Position numbers and translations under genes: made by a program | Notes under the pieces: generated by a model | Databases searched by the model: none | What the model saw: the letters and a program-made list of their open reading frames with translations, nothing else | Told to the model about the DNA's origin: nothing | Shown: piece after piece, positions 1-6,594 of the stretch | Layout of the letters: each line of letters begins with the position of its first letter | Numbering within the stretch: the first letter of the stretch is position 1 | DNA from: Flavobacteriales bacterium UBA5871 | Lineage (GTDB): Bacteria > Bacteroidota > Bacteroidia > Flavobacteriales_D > Crocinitomicaceae | Direction of reading: 5' to 3' | Assembly (NCBI GenBank): GCA_002432085.1 | Contig: DJFN01000091.1 | Location: 1 to 15,153, forward strand | Length of the DNA stretch: 15,153 nucleotides

Positions 1-25
1 GTCGTGGACTAATGAATGACAAGTG

Positions 26-421
26 ATGAGAAAACTGGGATTTGCCGTATGTATGCTGGCGTTGCTGGCCTTCGGATGTGAAACGAAAAACGAAGTGGAA
101 GTCGGTTTTAAAACGACGATGAAGCTGCAGTCGACTTACGACGCCGGAAAAGTGGCCGTCGGAGAAGTGATCAATGCGAAATTCGAAGGGGAAAACACCG
201 GCGAAGGCGCGCTGATCCTGTCGGAGGTGAGAGGAACATGCGGCTGTACGGTAGCCGACTGGACGAAAGATCCGATCCCGCCGGGAGAAAAGGGTGTGAT
301 CAAAGCGCAGGTGAATACCAGCGGTTTTTCACTCGGACCAATCAAGAAGACGATCACCGTGTCGTCGAACACAACGCCTTCCAGCACCACGATCATGGTG
401 AAGGCCAACATTATCAAATAA
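26..421 (+). CDS. DUF1573 family lipoprotein
   Basis: A 131-residue exported protein. Residues 1-18 form a lipoprotein signal: basic start (MRKLG), hydrophobic stretch, and a lipobox ending in Cys18 (LAFGC). The rest is a single beta-rich DUF1573 domain, recognisable from its hallmark pattern: NTGEGAL, then GTCGCT, then IPPGEKG, then a run of short strands ending KTITVSSN. DUF1573 proteins are very common in Bacteroidota and are Ig/ASH-like folds of unknown biochemical role. I start at the ATG at 26; a GTG at 23 is in frame immediately before it and gives the same protein plus one Met. The gene sits 19 bases upstream of yajC, an arrangement I recall as frequent in Flavobacteriales, so the two are probably cotranscribed with a gene to the left of the window. 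Family call is firm, function is unknown. Confidence 0.93.
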   Translation: MRKLGFAVCMLALLAFGCETKNEVEVGFKTTMKLQSTYDAGKVAVGEVINAKFEGENTGEGALILSEVRGTCGCTVADWTKDPIPPGEKGVIKAQVNTSGFSLGPIKKTITVSSNTTPSSTTIMVKANIIK

Positions 422-440
422 GTAAAACAAACACATAAAT

Positions 441-707
441 ATGCCAACACAGATTATCATGCTGGGCTTGATGCTGGTAGTTTTCTACTTCTTCATGATC
501 AGACCACAAATGAAAAAACAGAAGGAACAGAAAGCGTTCCGCAGTAACCTGAAGCAAGGTGATAAAGTTCTGACAATCGGCGGTATCCACGGTAAAATCC
601 TGGAAGTAACCGACACAACTGTACTGTTGAGTTCCGAAGGCACGAAGCTGCGTTTCGAGAAATCAGCGATCGCGCAAACCGTTGCCGATACGCTCGGACA
701 AGCTTAA
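441..707 (+). CDS. yajC: YajC, Sec translocase auxiliary subunit
   Basis: An 88-residue inner-membrane protein. Residues about 4-22 form one transmembrane helix, followed directly by the family signature: FFMIRPQ-KKQKE, then a small soluble domain with LKQGDKVLTIGGIHGKI and a beta-strand tail (TTVLLSSEGTKLRFEKSAI). Length matches YajC (about 85-110 residues). YajC associates with SecDF-YidC and assists protein export at the cytoplasmic membrane. The start ATG at 441 is preceded by an A/T-rich stretch with no Shine-Dalgarno sequence, as is usual in Bacteroidota. It follows the DUF1573 gene after 19 bases and is closed by a strong hairpin terminator about 20 bases after the stop. Confidence 0.96.
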   Translation: MPTQIIMLGLMLVVFYFFMIRPQMKKQKEQKAFRSNLKQGDKVLTIGGIHGKILEVTDTTVLLSSEGTKLRFEKSAIAQTVADTLGQA

Positions 708-724
708 TCAAGTCTCTTGAAATG

Positions 725-760
725 AAAACGCCTCTCGATTCGGGAGGCGTTTTTGTTTTT
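725..760 (+). terminator. Rho-independent terminator after yajC, possibly bidirectional
   Basis: A perfect 10-bp inverted repeat, AAAACGCCTC (725-734) with GAGGCGTTTT (744-753), extended inward by TCG/CGG pairs around an ATT loop, then T-rich sequence (TTTTTGTTTTT). It ends the DUF1573-yajC transcript. On the minus strand the same hairpin is followed by TTTTCATTT, so it may also stop the convergent five-gene minus-strand transcript that ends at 858. Confidence 0.9.
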
Positions 761-857
761 TATACCACTTGGCTGACTGATATCGAAAAATGCTGTGAGA
801 GAACTGGCAAACAAGCCTATTTCGCGCCAATTAGTTAATTCGCGGGGTATTTAGTCC

Positions 858-1352
858 TTAATTCAAGTACACATCATCCGACGTGATAGGACCGAACGAT
901 TTCCATTTCGTGCCGCATTTTACCAGCAACGGAATGCGAATGATTTTTTTCTTGTGCTCCGGCGTTTCGATTTCCACTTCAAGGTTCCGAATGCGACTCA
1001 CGCCTTCGTCGTTTTCGATTTCGTAAAGATTGAGCTGGAACGTCGAAATCTTCGTGATATCTTCGGCCAGGTTGCCGTACGAAGTTTCCTGCTCGGAAAC
1101 TACATCCTGGAGCATACGGTTTTTTGCTTCTTCCTCCATCTGAGTAAGCTGCGGCGCCTGGGATTTGCCTTTTTTCATCAGCTCGTTCATGTCGTCGTTT
1201 TTCACGTACAGATCGTTGAAGAGGACCGTATCGCGATCATTGATGGCGGCAACCAATTGGTCGGTGAATTTTTCCGGTGTTGACAAGTCGCTTTTTCCGG
1301 AGCAGGCGCACAGCAATGCTGCGAGTGCAGGGATAATGAAGTAGTTTTTCAT
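858..1352 (-). CDS. Lipoprotein of unknown function, paralogue A of a tandem pair
   Basis: A 164-residue predicted lipoprotein: hydrophobic signal with Cys residues at 15 and 17 (LLCAC), Cys17 being the likely lipidated residue. I do not recognise the family by name. It is clearly homologous to the gene immediately upstream (1389-1883), which is the same length. Shared blocks are DLSTPEKFT-QLV-AINDRDT near residue 22, KISTFQLN near residue 101, EVEI-TPE-KKKIIR near 126, and KCGTKWKS near 145. The STPEKF...AINDRD start recalls small envelope proteins with an NTF2-like fold, but that is only a guess. It is the last gene of the minus-strand run; 36 bases separate it from its paralogue, so cotranscription is likely. 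Protein boundaries and lipoprotein call are good; function unknown. Confidence 0.85.
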   Translation of the reverse strand: MKNYFIIPALAALLCACSGKSDLSTPEKFTDQLVAAINDRDTVLFNDLYVKNDDMNELMKKGKSQAPQLTQMEEEAKNRMLQDVVSEQETSYGNLAEDITKISTFQLNLYEIENDEGVSRIRNLEVEIETPEHKKKIIRIPLLVKCGTKWKSFGPITSDDVYLN

Positions 1353-1388
1353 GGTTGTTAGTTTAAGGTATGTATCAGGTATATTGAC

Positions 1389-1883
1389 TTAGTTGATATA
1401 GAAATCCTCAACACTGATTCCGCGGATCGATTTCCATTTGGTACCGCATTTCAGCAGGCGGTAAACGCGAATGATTTTCTTTTTGCCTTCGGGTGTAACG
1501 ATTTCCACTTCCATATTCGCGACGACTTTGAACCGGGAAGGCGTTTGGACATCGTAGGGATTGAGCTGAAAGGTGGAAATTTTGCTGATCGCATTCGTCA
1601 GATCTTCATAAGATTCCGGCTTTTTGTTGTTCAATTTGTTCAGAATCTGATTTTTATCCTCATCATCGAGTGCGTAAAGCTTGTTGCGATTTCCCTTGAC
1701 AATCTTGTCGGTTTCGTCCAGATCCGCCCTGGTAGCGAATAGCTCGTTGAACATGGCCGTATCGCGATCGTTGATAGCTTCTACCAGCTGCTCGGTAAAT
1801 TTTTCCGGAGTGGAAAGGTCGTTCTTGCACGAACAAACGAGCAATAGCAGGATGAAAATCGGTAGTAAGCGGTAGGTTTTCAT
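1389..1883 (-). CDS. Lipoprotein of unknown function, paralogue B of a tandem pair
   Basis: A 164-residue predicted lipoprotein. Signal segment: MKTYR, a long Leu/Ile-rich stretch, then VCSC with Cys19 as the likely lipidated residue. It aligns end to end with the gene at 858-1352; the divergent middle (residues about 50-95) is rich in charged and Asn/Lys residues, and the conserved C-terminal half carries KISTFQLN, EVEIVTPEGKKKIIR and LLKCGTKWKS. Its start codon lies only 3 bases after the stop of the T9SS-sorted protein gene upstream, which indicates translation from the same transcript. The pair looks like a tandem duplication followed by divergence. Function not known. Confidence 0.85.
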   Translation of the reverse strand: MKTYRLLPIFILLLLVCSCKNDLSTPEKFTEQLVEAINDRDTAMFNELFATRADLDETDKIVKGNRNKLYALDDEDKNQILNKLNNKKPESYEDLTNAISKISTFQLNPYDVQTPSRFKVVANMEVEIVTPEGKKKIIRVYRLLKCGTKWKSIRGISVEDFYIN

Positions 1884-1886
1884 GGT

Positions 1887-2702
1887 TTAGTGCTTAATAA
1901 ACCGCTGTCGGACAGTTATTCCATTCAGATCGGTTAATTCAATAATGTAAGTTCCCGGATGCAGATCGGAGACTTCGATCGTCGAGTTGTTTTCTATTTC
2001 CGGGGTTGCTACCAATTGACCGGCAATCGTGTAAACGCGTGCGTTTTGAACCGCAAAGTCTTTCACGTGCAGCTGATCGCTTACCGGATTTGGGTAAATC
2101 GTAACATTCGGTTGAGCATTTTCCCAAAGTCCAACCGGATCCTCGATGCGAAGCGCTACGTCATCGATGTAAAGCTTGAAACCGTCGTAAGTGCGCAGAA
2201 CAAACGCGATGAACACGGATCCGGAGTTATAGCCCGAATCGCTCAGGTTCACTTCATGTGTTGTCCAGAACTCAGACTCAGTAGCCACGCGCAGCAAAGT
2301 GTCGGTGAAGCTCGAAATCTGTGTATCTGTTGTCGAGATCAATACATAGTAACCATCCGGGTAGCTTGGATCGTGCGATTTTCCTTCCCATTTCAGGATA
2401 TTTCCGAACGAGCCGAGTCCGATGGAAGGTGTGATCAGCCAGCGGTCCGCTTGTCCGGACGGATCGAAATACGATGTCGCCGCAGCTACGGTGTCTTCTG
2501 TGTTTTCCGGATCTGCTACTGCGATCCAGCCTGGCTCGTATTCCGCTACCGATGAATGTACTGTGTGTGTATCATTTACAATGACGGACCATGTGGCGCC
2601 GGGAATGCCGGATTCGAAATCCTGTTCGAAAATGGTGGTCTGTGCCTGTGCCGAAAAAGCCGTCAGGCCGCACAACAGCAGAAGAGCGATGGTTTGTTTC
2701 AT
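1887..2702 (-). CDS. Secreted choice-of-anchor J protein with T9SS type A sorting domain
   Basis: A 271-residue exported protein. Residues 1-20 are a Sec signal peptide ending AQA before QTT. Residues about 24-186 match the choice-of-anchor J / cleaved-adhesin type beta-sandwich: an early FEQDFESGIPG, then ADRWLITPSI at 86-95, and the terminal strand KLYIDDVAL at 176-184. Residues about 198-271 form a T9SS type A sorting domain: TIYPNPVSDQLHV at 201-213, a central VYTIAGQLV, PGTYIIEL at 249-256, and a basic end (RQRFIKH). T9SS substrates pass the outer membrane and are secreted or surface-anchored after removal of this C-terminus. A surface adhesin-like or carbohydrate-binding role is plausible but unproven; no catalytic motif is visible. 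It lies between the DUF4268 gene (25 bases upstream) and the paired lipoproteins (3 bases downstream). Confidence 0.9.
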   Translation of the reverse strand: MKQTIALLLLCGLTAFSAQAQTTIFEQDFESGIPGATWSVIVNDTHTVHSSVAEYEPGWIAVADPENTEDTVAAATSYFDPSGQADRWLITPSIGLGSFGNILKWEGKSHDPSYPDGYYVLISTTDTQISSFTDTLLRVATESEFWTTHEVNLSDSGYNSGSVFIAFVLRTYDGFKLYIDDVALRIEDPVGLWENAQPNVTIYPNPVSDQLHVKDFAVQNARVYTIAGQLVATPEIENNSTIEVSDLHPGTYIIELTDLNGITVRQRFIKH

Positions 2703-2727
2703 GCTATAAAAATAGGGAAGTTTCGCC

Positions 2728-3192
2728 TTAGGACGCGAGGTTTATAAGAATGTCCTTGAAATTATCGTAAAATTGATCGAAGTGAACGAGCCGGTCTTTC
2801 AGGAAAGCGAAAATTTCCGGATGATCTTCTTCGCGGAAAATGCTCAGGTCGCTGCGTTCCCATACGATACGGTTGAACGATGGAACGCTCTCGGAATGAC
2901 AGTTTTCCAGCCAGACACCGGAAGTTCCCATTTCGTGCTCGAGTACTCTTTTGAGCTCGTGCATCTGTTCCCAGATGATCGCCCGGACGCCTTCGTCTTT
3001 CGCCTGGATATCAAAGCATAAGCGAGCTCCGCTTTCATCGGCATCGACACGGATATAGATAAAACGGATCTCGGAAGGATAATTGATCCAGTTGTTATTG
3101 CGGCCCGCAGCCGAGCGCGTACGCGACATATACGATTTGAATTCAGCCCAGAAACGGGTTTTCAGCTCCCGGATTTCCTCTTTTTTGTACAT
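2728..3192 (-). CDS. DUF4268 domain protein
   Basis: A 154-residue cytosolic protein that matches DUF4268 along its whole length: FWAEFKSYM near residue 15, NWINYPSEIRFIYIRVDAD near 34-52, a long helix WEQMHELKRVL, and a C-terminal FAFLKDRLVHFDQFYDNFK. Stand-alone DUF4268 proteins occur widely in Bacteroidota; the domain also occurs in nuclease-related proteins, but no catalytic residues are evident in this copy and its role is unknown. The open frame extends upstream to 3306, but that extension lies inside the preceding gene. I choose the ATG at 3192 because the protein then begins MYKKEE, as family members do, and starts 5 bases after the upstream stop. Confidence 0.82.
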   Translation of the reverse strand: MYKKEEIRELKTRFWAEFKSYMSRTRSAAGRNNNWINYPSEIRFIYIRVDADESGARLCFDIQAKDEGVRAIIWEQMHELKRVLEHEMGTSGVWLENCHSESVPSFNRIVWERSDLSIFREEDHPEIFAFLKDRLVHFDQFYDNFKDILINLAS

Positions 3193-3197
3193 AGCCA

Positions 3198-4106
3198 CTA
3201 TTGATAGTGGTAAAAGTACGTTTTCCGGTTTACAATCAGGTGTGTTGGCAGCGTAGATTCGCCGTACTGCCAGCTCATAGTCTTGATGACCGAATTGCCA
3301 AGCCATTCCTGGTATGACGCCAGCGTGTGATCGGAATTATAGGTCCAGGCTTTGGTGCGGATGATCTGCACGAAGTTCTCGTACAGCAGAAAAGCATCGA
3401 TCGGGCGACCGTTTCGGGTGAAAATCACGCTGCATTGTGCTCTCGAAATACTTTCCGGAGAAAAAGGAAGCTGTGAGAAAGCCTCGCCGATCTGCGAAGT
3501 GCTGCTACCGTATTTGATATACAGATCAATGGAATACAACGTATTGCCAATTTTTGAGGCGACGAATTCCGGTTGCTGAAGTGTTCCTTGAATCCAGGTT
3601 GTATCGAAACGGGCATTGGCGCGTTTCTGCAGACAAAGAAAGCCGTTTTCGGTTGGACGAACGATCGTTTTGTGTTCCTTGACGATGCCCAGGTGCTTGC
3701 GGAAATAGATCTCGCCATCGGTTTGCTTGCCCGGAAGCTGAATGCGGCCGGTTGTTCTGGGAGTGCGTGTTTCGTCGAACTTGTAGCCTTTGTAATGTAA
3801 AAACGACCAGTTGTTGGTAAACGTTAAAGTTATTTCCTCGAGCGTATCTTCCGGATTTCGACCGCCTTTGTTATAAAGAACGATCGAGCGAACGCCCATT
3901 TTTTTCAACGTTTCGACATTCCACGGTGCGGGAAAATCCAGTGGTGCTTCGTCCATTCCGGCTACAAATGCAGGATATAAAACCGGGTATTCAACGGCGT
4001 CGAGCTTTGGCCATGTGCGACTGGTAGCTGTCTTTTGTGTACAGGAGTACAGAAAAAGGCAGCAGAGCAATAAATTCGATGAATGCTTTAAAAGTAACGA
4101 CGACAT
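3198..4106 (-). CDS. Lipoprotein of unknown function
   Basis: A 302-residue predicted lipoprotein. The signal segment (residues 1-22) is Leu/Cys-rich and ends LYSC, Cys22 being the likely lipidated residue. The mature part has many short hydrophobic strands and aromatic residues (for example NNWSFLHYKGYKF near 98, and a C-terminus ending RKTYFYHYQ), consistent with an all-beta periplasmic or outer-membrane-associated protein built of repeated strand-turn units. I do not recognise a family. It is first in the run of five minus-strand genes, with a good Bacteroidota promoter right against its start codon. Its stop is 5 bases from the start of the DUF4268 gene. Confidence 0.8.
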   Translation of the reverse strand: MSSLLLKHSSNLLLCCLFLYSCTQKTATSRTWPKLDAVEYPVLYPAFVAGMDEAPLDFPAPWNVETLKKMGVRSIVLYNKGGRNPEDTLEEITLTFTNNWSFLHYKGYKFDETRTPRTTGRIQLPGKQTDGEIYFRKHLGIVKEHKTIVRPTENGFLCLQKRANARFDTTWIQGTLQQPEFVASKIGNTLYSIDLYIKYGSSTSQIGEAFSQLPFSPESISRAQCSVIFTRNGRPIDAFLLYENFVQIIRTKAWTYNSDHTLASYQEWLGNSVIKTMSWQYGESTLPTHLIVNRKTYFYHYQ

Positions 4107-4111
4107 AGCTA

Positions 4112-4143
4112 CAAAGATAGCTGAATGTTAAAAAAATACCAAA
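4112..4143 (-). promoter_or_regulatory. Bacteroidota-type promoter for the minus-strand run 4106-858
   Basis: Read on the minus strand, TTTG (4143-4140) is followed after 20 bases by TATCTTTG (4119-4112), an exact match to the Bacteroidota consensus -7 element TAnnTTTG and to the -33 TTTG. Only five bases lie between the -7 element and the ATG at 4106, so the transcript would be leaderless or nearly so. The same 20-base spacing is seen at 9560-9591. Confidence 0.65.
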
Positions 4144-4237
4144 TAGCAACGGCATTCTGTTAGATTAAATCATCAGAGTCGTTCCGTTAGGCTGATGTTA
4201 TGTTTCGCAGTTTTTTGAATGCGTTGTCACTAATAGA

Positions 4238-4257
4238 AAATAGAGGTCATTCTATTT
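4238..4257. repeat. A/T-rich hairpin
   Basis: AAATAGA (4238-4244) and its exact complement TCTATTT (4251-4257) flank a six-base loop. No T-run follows, so it does not look like an intrinsic terminator. The right arm overlaps the left copy of the 16-bp direct repeat. Confidence 0.5.
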
Positions 4258-4264
4258 AACATAA
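4249..4264. repeat. 16-bp direct repeat, left copy
   Basis: The 16-mer ATTCTATTTAACATAA recurs exactly at 4614-4629. The two copies bracket 349 bases (4265-4613) that have no recognisable gene. Confidence 0.75.
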
Positions 4265-4613
4265 CATTGCCGCCGAGAATCAGCCAGAAAAATCGAATCG
4301 ATCAACAGACGGCAAATTCCAAGATCGATTTTGGGCAGTGCAGAAATATACATGATCAAGATACACAAGGGAATAGTGTTGGATTAGCGAGCTTGTTTGT
4401 TTGCATCATGATTCGGCTAAATATTCTTGCTGAGAATGGCGTAGAAAGTTTTGAGTAATACTGAAGATTGAAATTGTATTGTAGAAGGATTGGATAGAAT
4501 CTTGGGGAATGTTTTTAAAGTGCGGTATGTAATGGGTGATAGGATTCTTTTAATCTCGATAGCAGAGAGAAAAGGATTCAAACAGGAAGTTTGTAGCAAA
4601 GGTAGTTTCGAAT

Positions 4614-4629
4614 ATTCTATTTAACATAA
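4614..4629. repeat. 16-bp direct repeat, right copy
   Basis: Exact second copy of the 16-mer at 4249-4264, in the same orientation. It ends 55 bases before the stop codon of the minus-strand gene at 4685-5584. Confidence 0.75.
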
Positions 4630-4684
4630 TATTTATTATAAAACAAATAAGCTTCACTAGAAAGATCTAATGCTCTGAACAACA

Positions 4685-5584
4685 CTACATCATATAGCCT
4701 TTCAACGTGATAACCCTTCCATCGTTCATAAGCGGCATCATGTGCACGTTGTTGTTATTATTATGCTGGATGCAAATTGGAGCAATGAAAACATAGTTGC
4801 TGCCATGTTCAACGGCTTTTGACGTACTTCCTAAAATACAGTGTCCGCCAACCAGCCTCGTTGTACAGTTAAATCCATCGTAGTTGTGCGAGGTGCAATT
4901 TTCAACAGGTCCAAATTCGTTTCTCCAGAGCATTAACCAGCTTATGGAGTTAATTCTCGGATCAGCGGTGCTTCCGAGCACATTTGCGAATTTTTGCCCG
5001 GGTGCCAACTTTCCTGTGCCGTAATGTGTTGATCTGTAATGCAATACTTCATGGTCCGAATCGTATTCCTTTTCAGAATTAAACAACTCCAGCATTCGGC
5101 CTTTGTAATGAACAATTTTGAGGTCTTCATGCAATTCGGATGCTAATTCGGGCATTGGCGTTCTGACGATCACGTTCAGGTTGCAATCTTCTGCATGTTT
5201 GATAATCTGATCGTTAACCGACCGTAGTCTCATTCTTAGTTCTTCTAAAAGGTCACTGCTCTGAGGTTCGTAGGAATTGATTGCAATTGCTTCACCTCCA
5301 TTGACAGGACGCAGGATTAATCGAATAGAATCAGGTGATACCAGGTCATTCCCGTAGAAAGTAATCAAGTTTAGTTCCGGTTCGTACCGGTACTTGATGA
5401 CGAGATTCGCTTCAAAATATTCGTTTGACTTCGATAAACCGATAACAACAGGATCTGTGCTTACCTGGAGCTGGTTTTCATAAAGTGGAATAACGATTTC
5501 AAGAAAAGATTCATGGATTTCAAAATCGTTGTTTTGATAAGATTCGGTGAGCTTGACTTTAAGCGTCAGAGTAGTAAGTTGCAT
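4685..5584 (-). CDS. Protein of unknown function with C-terminal Cys/His (HNH-like) cluster
   Basis: A 299-residue protein without signal peptide or membrane segment. The N-terminal 105 residues alternate hydrophobic positions like a beta-sandwich; residues about 108-135 form a charged helix. The C-terminal 80 residues carry ordered metal-type residues: Cys230, Cys240, His248 (in VGGHC), Cys271 and His274 (in APICIQHN, followed by a run of five Asn in total), ending VITLKGYM. I recall uncharacterised bacterial proteins with the same order (C...C...GGH...PxCxxHN), where the pattern suggests a small zinc-bound treble-clef or HNH-like fold. Whether this one cuts or binds nucleic acid cannot be read from the sequence. 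It stands alone, flanked by A/T-rich intergenic DNA with repeats, so it may be a recent arrival. Alternative: a structural zinc knuckle in a binding protein. Confidence 0.7.
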   Translation of the reverse strand: MQLTTLTLKVKLTESYQNNDFEIHESFLEIVIPLYENQLQVSTDPVVIGLSKSNEYFEANLVIKYRYEPELNLITFYGNDLVSPDSIRLILRPVNGGEAIAINSYEPQSSDLLEELRMRLRSVNDQIIKHAEDCNLNVIVRTPMPELASELHEDLKIVHYKGRMLELFNSEKEYDSDHEVLHYRSTHYGTGKLAPGQKFANVLGSTADPRINSISWLMLWRNEFGPVENCTSHNYDGFNCTTRLVGGHCILGSTSKAVEHGSNYVFIAPICIQHNNNNNVHMMPLMNDGRVITLKGYMM

Positions 5585-5715
5585 CAGGATTGTTTTAGTG
5601 AATAATGTTAGTTACCCGCTTTCGAAAATAGCGTTTTTTTTGAGATACAGACTTAAAAATGAGCGCTTTTTAAATCTGATTTCCCTAACTTATATCAGCG
5701 ATTAATTCGACCGAT

Positions 5716-6582
5716 ATGAGCAGACAGATCTTCCATAAAACACTAACCATCGACGGCGTGGATATTTTTTACCGCGAAGCGGGCGACAGAAAAAATCCAT
5801 CATTGTTATTGCTGCACGGATTTCCCAGCTCGTCGGTGATGTTTAAAAATTTCATGACGATGCTGTCAGACCGGTTTCATCTCGTAGCGCCCGATTATCC
5901 GGGGTTCGGATTCAGCGCTTTTCCGGACAAGAACAGTTTTTCGTATACGTTTGAAAACATGGCCGTTTACATCCATCGGTTTACGGAGGAGCTGGGACTG
6001 AATTCATTTACGATTTATCTGCACGATTACGGCTGCCCTATCGGACTGCGATTGTGTGTCGATCATCCCGATAAAATCGAAGGCCTGATCATTCAGAATG
6101 GCAACGCTTACAGGGAAGGCATCGGCCCGGAATGGGATGAAACGCTGGATTACTGGGAACATCCAACTGAAGAAAAGAAACAGAAAGTCTCCGCATTTCT
6201 GAGCGAAGAAGGGACGAAAATGCAATACACCGCCGGACTTCCGGACGAGCTGCTCGATCGTGTCAGTCCCGAAGGCTGGATCCTCGATTGGGAGCGAATG
6301 AGCAGACCCGGTAATGTGGAAATGCAGTTCGAATTGAATTGTGATTACAGGAAAAACATGGAACTTTTCCCGGTGTTTCAGCACTATTTCCGGACACACC
6401 AGCCGCGTACTCTGGTCATCTGGGGAAAGCACGATGCATTCTTTAGTGTGAAGGAAGCGCCCTGTTACAAACGAGATTTAAACGATGTCCAAGTACACAT
6501 TCTCGATGGCGGGCATAAAGCGCTGGAAACGAATTTTGATGAAGTTGTAAAACTGGTTGAGGAATTTATGGCTTTGAAGTAA
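5716..6582 (+). CDS. Alpha/beta hydrolase, haloalkane dehalogenase/epoxide hydrolase-like (Asp nucleophile)
   Basis: A 288-residue cytosolic alpha/beta hydrolase. The oxyanion-hole motif is LLHGFPSSS (His34-Gly35). The nucleophile elbow is LHDYGCPIG with Asp104, the position and HDxG context used by haloalkane dehalogenases and epoxide hydrolases rather than the Ser of esterases. The second acid is probably Asp240 (IWGKHDAFF) and the base His267 (DGGHKALE). A cap domain spans roughly residues 130-225. So hydrolysis through an ester on Asp104 is expected, of an epoxide, halide or similar substrate; the substrate cannot be told from sequence. No clear promoter match was found upstream. Its end is convergent with a broken minus-strand lipoprotein gene 12 bases away. 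Confidence 0.88.
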   Translation: MSRQIFHKTLTIDGVDIFYREAGDRKNPSLLLLHGFPSSSVMFKNFMTMLSDRFHLVAPDYPGFGFSAFPDKNSFSYTFENMAVYIHRFTEELGLNSFTIYLHDYGCPIGLRLCVDHPDKIEGLIIQNGNAYREGIGPEWDETLDYWEHPTEEKKQKVSAFLSEEGTKMQYTAGLPDELLDRVSPEGWILDWERMSRPGNVEMQFELNCDYRKNMELFPVFQHYFRTHQPRTLVIWGKHDAFFSVKEAPCYKRDLNDVQVHILDGGHKALETNFDEVVKLVEEFMALK

Positions 6583-6594
6583 AATGCCAGCGCC

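Larger units (their letters stand above)
4107..4684. other. 578-base gene-poor region with a direct repeat and inverted repeats
   Basis: No convincing gene is present; the only open frames (about 60 codons on each strand) have atypical starts and no recognisable protein features. The region is noticeably more A/T-rich than its neighbours. Besides the promoter at its left edge, it holds a 16-bp direct repeat (4249-4264 and 4614-4629), a 10-bp inverted repeat (4195-4204 with 4258-4267) and an A/T-rich 7-bp hairpin (4238-4257). It could be a decayed insertion, but no transposase fragment is recognisable. Confidence 0.6.

Noticed and set aside
1..22. End of an upstream plus-strand gene
   Set aside because: All three frames hit a stop within the first 26 bases, so a preceding gene probably ends here, but too few codons remain to say which frame or which protein.
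1959..2555. 198-codon open frame opposite the T9SS protein gene
   Set aside because: It is a shadow frame of a well supported gene on the other strand with signal peptide, beta-sandwich motifs and sorting domain.
3193..3306. Longer start for the DUF4268 gene at 3306
   Set aside because: This extension lies inside the preceding coding sequence, and the family start MYKKEE begins at 3192.
4267..4599. Two short open frames (4267-4458 plus, 4417-4599 minus)
   Set aside because: The plus frame starts at TTG, neither shows a recognisable motif or homology block, and the region is A/T-rich, so chance open frames are expected.
5662..5693. Promoter for the hydrolase at 5716
   Set aside because: TAACTTAT (5686-5693) has two mismatches to TAnnTTTG and no TTTG lies 19-21 bases upstream.
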